11,771 bases of DNA. Source: an uncultured Porphyromonadaceae bacterium (lineage in GTDB: Bacteria > Bacteroidota > Bacteroidia > Bacteroidales > Muribaculaceae). Numbering within the stretch: position 1 is the first letter of the stretch; each line of letters begins with the position of its first letter. Both the position numbers and the translations under genes were made by a program. The stretch is from contig CABQCA010000066.1 in assembly GCA_902462525.1 (NCBI GenBank), positions 1-11,771 of the forward strand, written 5' to 3'. Under the pieces are notes generated by a model. The model worked only from the letters and a program-made list of their open reading frames with translations, was not told the origin of the DNA and searched no databases. Shown piece by piece: positions 8,284 to 11,771 of this stretch.

Positions 8284-9560
8284 GCTTTACAGATACCCTG
8301 CGCCGTCTTTTCGGCATAGACTCAGATAATGAAAGCGATGAAATGCTCGACACCGAGGAGTGTGCTTCCGATTCCGCTCCTGCCGTAGCCGAATCTCCTG
8401 TAGTGGAGGACATTGCCGAACTGCCAATGCCACCTGTGGTCGATCCGGCCATGAAAGCTAAGATATTCGATGGTGTGGTGGCTGTTTTCAATGAGGCTTT
8501 GCCCGATTTTCTGAGGCGCAGCGTCGATCCTTCGCGCCAGAGCGAAATAATAGCGGCGAGCCTCGATGAATCGCTGAAGCGCTATCTCGACGATCTTTCA
8601 GCTGAGGCCATGCAGTATGCCGAGGCAAAACTCAAGAATGCCGCTGATACCGCGCACCGCGAGTCGGAACGTCTGCGCACCGAGATGGGACAGCTCGAGC
8701 AGCAGCGCACATCGCTGCGCGAACAGCAGTTGAGCGCCGAACGCCGCCGCCGGGCTCTCGCCGACCGTGTCAACGATCTTGAAGGTCAGCTTGCCTCAGC
8801 CGAAGCCGAGCGTGAGCAGTTCGACCTCGAAAGAAAAAGCCTGCTTAACAAGATCAAACTTGCCGATGTACAGCCGGCTGTGATAGAAGACCTTCAGAAA
8901 GAGATAGAGCGCCTTAAAGCGGGCAGTGCGCAATCTGCCGCCGATACGGCAGAAACCGAAGCGCTCAAAGCCGAACTCGAACAGCTGAAATCGGCTCTTG
9001 CCGAAGCTAATGAAGCTCTTGAAATTTCCCGCAAGGCCCTCGATGACCAGCGGCAGTTGGCCGAAACGAGCCAGGCCATGTACAACGACCTTCAGAACCA
9101 GCTTGTCGACGAGCGGGATGCCCGCACTAAAGCCGAGGCCGAAGTTGCCGAGACGCGAAATATCTACGAGTCGGTAGTGGAAATGCAGAAACAGATGCAG
9201 ATGGTTGAAAAAGTGATTCAGAAGCGCGACGAACGTATCTCACGCCTCAAAGCCACTAACAAAAAGCTGAAAGAAGAGCTCGCCGGACTCAAAGAGCAAC
9301 TCAGCGACAACGCCATAGGACACCGCGACGGCGGTCTCTTCGATATTATTCCGGAAGAGCCTGAACAAGGGGCGGAAACGACACCGGAAGAGGAAGCAGC
9401 TCTCGCAGCTCTGGAGGACGATTTCGAGTGTCCCGACTGGTTTGTGTCGCAGCCTGAACCGGGCGAGGGTAGCCTCAGGACATCGGAAGAATCGTTCGGC
9501 TACACACCTCCCGTGCGCAAGCATACACCGGAAAACGATGCCCAGCTTTCACTTTTCTGA
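8280..9560 (+). CDS. Acidic coiled-coil protein with C-terminal clamp-binding-like motif
   Basis: 426 residues, not assignable to a named family. Order of parts: a short amphipathic, basic N-terminal helix (MSFTDTLRRLFG); an acidic, proline-containing linker (15-55); a small helical segment (56-105, including FNEALPDFLRRSVDP); a long coiled coil (about 105-345), rich in E, K, Q, R, A and L, with likely breaks near VQP (197-199) and 214-225; an acidic tail; and a segment ECPDWFVSQPEPGEG (383-397) that looks like a short functional motif. The last five residues are QLSLF (422-426), which fits the QL[SD]LF beta-clamp (DnaN) binding consensus. There is no signal peptide or membrane span, so it is probably cytoplasmic. 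The ATG at 8280 overlaps the upstream stop by four bases; a longer reading from 8133 would run through the upstream gene and is rejected. Co-translation suggests it works with the receiver/ATP-grasp protein. Structural scaffold or DNA-associated protein are both open. Confidence 0.8.
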   Translation: MSFTDTLRRLFGIDSDNESDEMLDTEECASDSAPAVAESPVVEDIAELPMPPVVDPAMKAKIFDGVVAVFNEALPDFLRRSVDPSRQSEIIAASLDESLKRYLDDLSAEAMQYAEAKLKNAADTAHRESERLRTEMGQLEQQRTSLREQQLSAERRRRALADRVNDLEGQLASAEAEREQFDLERKSLLNKIKLADVQPAVIEDLQKEIERLKAGSAQSAADTAETEALKAELEQLKSALAEANEALEISRKALDDQRQLAETSQAMYNDLQNQLVDERDARTKAEAEVAETRNIYESVVEMQKQMQMVEKVIQKRDERISRLKATNKKLKEELAGLKEQLSDNAIGHRDGGLFDIIPEEPEQGAETTPEEEAALAALEDDFECPDWFVSQPEPGEGSLRTSEESFGYTPPVRKHTPENDAQLSLF

Positions 9561-9773
9561 TATTATGGGTTTGTTTAATTTTAACTTTATGAAATCCTCA
9601 GAAGCTTAAAAACATACTTGGGAAAATCTATCTGAATCTTAACATAAGCCAAAAGTAAACATACTCTAAAAGTATAAACCATAAATCGGAAGACCGTGTC
9701 ATGATTTCTTATGGCACGGTCTTCCAATTTATGGGAAATGGTTGGAGCTTAATGAATTATGTTATGAACGTGA
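9561..9773. other. AT-rich convergent intergenic region
   Basis: A 213-base gap between the ends of two convergent genes. Apart from the hairpin at 9681-9732 and one AAAAGTATAAAC element (9668-9679), I see no reading frame, RNA gene or further repeat in it. Confidence 0.7.
9681..9732. terminator. Bidirectional intrinsic-type terminator hairpin
   Basis: GGAAGACCGTGTCAT (9688-9702) pairs with ATGGCACGGTCTTCC (9711-9725) over 15 bp with one U-G wobble, around an 8-base loop. After one mismatch, the arms continue for six A-T pairs (9681-9686 with 9727-9732). It sits between the convergent coiled-coil gene and xylE, where a shared terminator is expected. The following T runs are short on both strands, so it may act partly by structure alone. 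Confidence 0.82.
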
Positions 9774-11252
9774 TTATTTCTTGCGTTTGCTCCAGAGGGC
9801 AGTCATGTCTTCGAGAGTCTTGCCCTTTGTTTCGGGGACGAGCCGTGCCACGAATATGGCGGCGACGATGCAGATGATGCCGTAGAGAGCGTACACGAAG
9901 CAGTGACCGAATTTATCGCCCATGCCGAAGGCGCTCATGTTGTACATCGGTACGAAAGTCGATGATACAATGAAGTTGAAAATCCACTGGAAGGCGACTG
10001 CGATAGCGACCGCCTGTGAGCGGATGGTATTCGGGAAGATTTCGGCAATAAGCACCCAGCAGATCGGTCCCCATGAGAACATGAAGGATGCCGAGTACAC
10101 CATGATGCTGACAACGGGCATCAGTGGCGGAACGGCCATTACGTTCGACATTGCCACGCCTAAGGCGCCGACTGCCATGCCGAGAGAGCCCCAGATAAGC
10201 AGAGGCTTGCGGCCCAGCTTTTCGACGGTGAATACTGCCACCAGGGTGAAGGCAATGTTGACAATACCCATTATTACGGTCTGGACCATAGGATTGCCCA
10301 TGCCCATCGACTCGAAAATGCGCGGAGCATAGTAGAGCACGGCATTTATGCCGACGGCCTGCTGGAATACTGACAGCATGACGCCGACGAATATTACCAG
10401 TACGCCGAATGAGAACAGACGCTCGGATTTGACATCGACAGTGGATTTGATTTGCTGCAGAACCTCGGCGCCTTTAGTTTTTCCATTGATGCGCGAGAGA
10501 ATTTTCAGGGCCATGGCATCCTTGCCGACAAGAGTGAGGTAGCGGGGCGATTCTGGAACGAAGCAGACGAGGACAGTGAAAATGCCTGCCACAAAGGCCT
10601 CTGAGCCGAACATGTAGCGCCAGCCGGTCTGAATTGTCCACTGGTCGGACGATGAGCTGACTTCGTAGATGGTTTCGCCGATTTTATTGATGATGGGCTG
10701 TGTATGTTCGCCCAGAATCATGAAGTTGACAAAATACACCACAAGCTGGCCGAAGATGATGGCAAATTGGTTCCAGCTCACCAGGGTGCCGCGAAGGTTG
10801 CTCGGGGCAACTTCGGCTATATACATGGGACATATTGCCGAAGCGAGGCCTACGCCTATGCCGCCGATTATGCGGTAGATGTTGAATGTCACCAGCAGTC
10901 CCATCGATGGTACACCGTAGTCGTAGAGCATAAATTCAGGGTAGTACGAGCCGAGCGCCGATACGAAAAAGAATATGCCCGCGAGAATGAGCGAGCGTTT
11001 GCGGCCGTAGCGCGAAGCTATGAATCCGGATATGGCCGAGCCGATGATGCAGCCGATGAGTGCGCTCGACGAGGTGATGCCGTGGATGGTGTCGGTGTAG
11101 ACAAAGTCTCCGGCTCCTAAAAAGAATGCCTGCAGGCCTTTTTCGGCGCCCGAAATTACGGCGGTGTCGTAGCCGAAGAGCAGTCCACCAAGCACTGCTA
11201 CCAGAACGATAGAAAACAGGTAGAGTTTGCTCCCTTTATCTTGTCGGTTCAT
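9774..11252 (-). CDS. xylE: D-xylose:H+ symporter, MFS sugar porter family
   Basis: 492 residues, against 491 for E. coli XylE, with clear similarity throughout. It imports D-xylose with a proton across the inner membrane and has about twelve membrane segments. Sugar-porter signatures are present: GGLLFGYDT (22-30), RYGRKR (81-86), PESPRYL (233-239), FQQAVGINAVLYYAP (296-310), KLGRKP (345-350), SWGPICW (393-399), FQWIFN (421-426) and VPETKGKTLE (472-481). Residues aligned with the E. coli xylose site are kept: F26, proton-coupling D29, Q169, Q297/Q298, N303, Y307, W399, Q422 and W423. Specificity for xylose is therefore well supported, though arabinose or glucose transport cannot be excluded. 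The extramembrane insert at about 181-208 is longer than in E. coli. The start (ATG at 11252-11250) gives the normal short cytoplasmic N-terminus and has an A-rich leader without a Shine-Dalgarno sequence. It lies 150 bases downstream of xylA on the same strand, fitting one xylose utilisation unit. Confidence 0.93.
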   Translation of the reverse strand: MNRQDKGSKLYLFSIVLVAVLGGLLFGYDTAVISGAEKGLQAFFLGAGDFVYTDTIHGITSSSALIGCIIGSAISGFIASRYGRKRSLILAGIFFFVSALGSYYPEFMLYDYGVPSMGLLVTFNIYRIIGGIGVGLASAICPMYIAEVAPSNLRGTLVSWNQFAIIFGQLVVYFVNFMILGEHTQPIINKIGETIYEVSSSSDQWTIQTGWRYMFGSEAFVAGIFTVLVCFVPESPRYLTLVGKDAMALKILSRINGKTKGAEVLQQIKSTVDVKSERLFSFGVLVIFVGVMLSVFQQAVGINAVLYYAPRIFESMGMGNPMVQTVIMGIVNIAFTLVAVFTVEKLGRKPLLIWGSLGMAVGALGVAMSNVMAVPPLMPVVSIMVYSASFMFSWGPICWVLIAEIFPNTIRSQAVAIAVAFQWIFNFIVSSTFVPMYNMSAFGMGDKFGHCFVYALYGIICIVAAIFVARLVPETKGKTLEDMTALWSKRKK

Positions 11253-11402
11253 TTTTCATGGAATTTTACTTAAGTTCATAAAGTCGAAAAAGTATAAAAA
11301 GTTAAGATAATAGCCCGGTCTCTTGTACGATACCGATGATATTATCTTAACTTTTTCAACTGTTTTATACTTTTCCGGCTGTTCGTTTACTTTAAATTAT
11401 GC
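11253..11402 (-). promoter_or_regulatory. xylA-xylE intergenic region, possible operator/attenuator
   Basis: These 150 AT-rich bases separate the two xylose genes. They hold the inverted repeat at 11296-11356 and flanking AAAAGTATAAAA elements. No full TAnnTTTG promoter box was found on the minus strand; TAACTTTT and TACTTTTT are only near matches. The region may therefore control xylE through its own weak promoter, through a repressor or activator site, or by partial termination of the xylA message. Confidence 0.5.
11296..11356. repeat. 17-bp perfect inverted repeat with 27-base spacer
   Basis: The left arm AAAAAGTTAAGATAATA (11296-11312) is the exact reverse complement of the right arm at 11340-11356. 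The spacer 11313-11339 is GC-richer and itself contains CGGT (11316-11319) facing ACCG (11332-11335), nearly concentric with the arms. An outer pair, AAAAGTATAAAA (11288-11299) and TTTTATACTTTT (11363-11374), adds a second symmetric layer, displaced by CAACTG on the right. On the minus-strand transcript it would fold into a long A-U stem followed by U-rich sequence, so DNA operator and RNA attenuator readings are both possible. Confidence 0.85.
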
Positions 11403-11771
11403 TTATGCATACATGTTTACGATGGCCTCGTAGAGTTCCTGTTTGCCTGATGTGAGGGCGGGTTCACCCTGCGTTTTGGCGTAAGCGACAACGTCTTCGA
11501 GCGAGAGTGCGCCGTCTTCGAATTCCTTGCCTTTGCCGGCATCGAAGCTGGAGTAGCGGTCGGCAAGCATTTTCTTGTAGGGCGATTTTTCGAGAACATC
11601 GGCAGCGCTGAGGAGGGCACGGGCCATGGCATCCATGCCGGCTATGTGTGCGATGAAGATGTCTTCGAGGTCGGTGGAGTTGCGGCGTGTCTTGGCGTCG
11701 AAGTTCGTACCGCCGTTGCCCAGACCGCCGTTGCGGATAATCTGCATCATGGCCTGGGTGAGTTCGTAGTT
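11403..11771 (-). CDS. xylA: Xylose isomerase, C-terminal part (gene continues beyond the window)
   Basis: The last 122 residues and the TAA stop (11405-11403) are in the window; the reading frame stays open to the window edge, so the gene is cut by the window and not damaged. Xylose isomerase interconverts D-xylose and D-xylulose in the cytoplasm, using two divalent metal ions. Recognisable segments are the GGTNFDAKTRRNSTD motif, which carries a conserved metal-binding aspartate, followed by EDIFIAHIAGMDAMARAL, RYSSFDAGKGKEFE and the C-terminal SGKQELYEAIVN. These match the longer (about 440-residue) class II enzymes of Bacteroidetes and enterobacteria. The gene is immediately upstream of xylE on the same strand, so import and the first catabolic step are likely co-regulated. 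A xylulokinase gene would be expected further upstream, outside the window. Confidence 0.95.
   Translation of the reverse strand, partial: NYELTQAMMQIIRNGGLGNGGTNFDAKTRRNSTDLEDIFIAHIAGMDAMARALLSAADVLEKSPYKKMLADRYSSFDAGKGKEFEDGALSLEDVVAYAKTQGEPALTSGKQELYEAIVNMYA

Noticed and set aside
9650..9657. Minus-strand TACTTTTG matching TAnnTTTG
   Set aside because: It has no -33 element at proper spacing and would drive transcription only into the antisense strand of the coiled-coil gene; likely chance in AT-rich DNA.

Overview
The window looks like a chromosomal segment of a Bacteroidales bacterium. A gut Muribaculaceae-like or Bacteroides-related lineage is most likely. The basis is moderate GC content, A-rich leaders without Shine-Dalgarno sequences, a TAnnTTTG-type -7 element, and proteins typical of the order: a long AsmA-like protein, a Bacteroidetes-type HAD hydrolase, an AroB with HGYAV instead of HGEAV, and a xylA-xylE pair. 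Genus is inference only. I see no RNA genes, CRISPR arrays, insertion sequences or signs of recent transfer.

Layout: (1) 1-5213, plus strand. Three genes are joined by 4-base ATGA overlaps: the 3' part of an AsmA-like envelope gene (start outside the window), a HAD phosphatase/phosphomutase, and aroB (3-dehydroquinate synthase). (2) 5214-5292 is a short gap with a likely promoter element. (3) 5293-9560, plus strand, is an ATGA-overlapped pair. The first gene encodes a 996-residue protein with a degenerate receiver, an intact receiver and a PPDK/PEP-synthase-type ATP-grasp domain, but without the phosphohistidine and PEP-binding domains of the true enzymes. The second encodes a 426-residue coiled-coil protein that ends in QLSLF, a match to the beta sliding clamp binding motif. 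(4) 9561-9773 is the convergent gap, with a strong hairpin that can terminate transcription from both sides. (5) 9774-11771, minus strand, is a xylose uptake and catabolism unit: xylE (D-xylose:H+ symporter) downstream of xylA (xylose isomerase, C-terminal part only). Between them lies a 150-base gap holding a 17-bp perfect inverted repeat.

XylE and XylA form a clear pathway: import of D-xylose and its isomerisation to D-xylulose. The AsmA-HAD-AroB group has no obvious shared biochemistry beyond co-expression. The best candidate for an undescribed system is the receiver/ATP-grasp protein with its coupled coiled-coil partner. It looks like a phospho-signalling or phosphotransfer module that may reach the replication clamp, but that role is inferred from domain content and one C-terminal pentapeptide.
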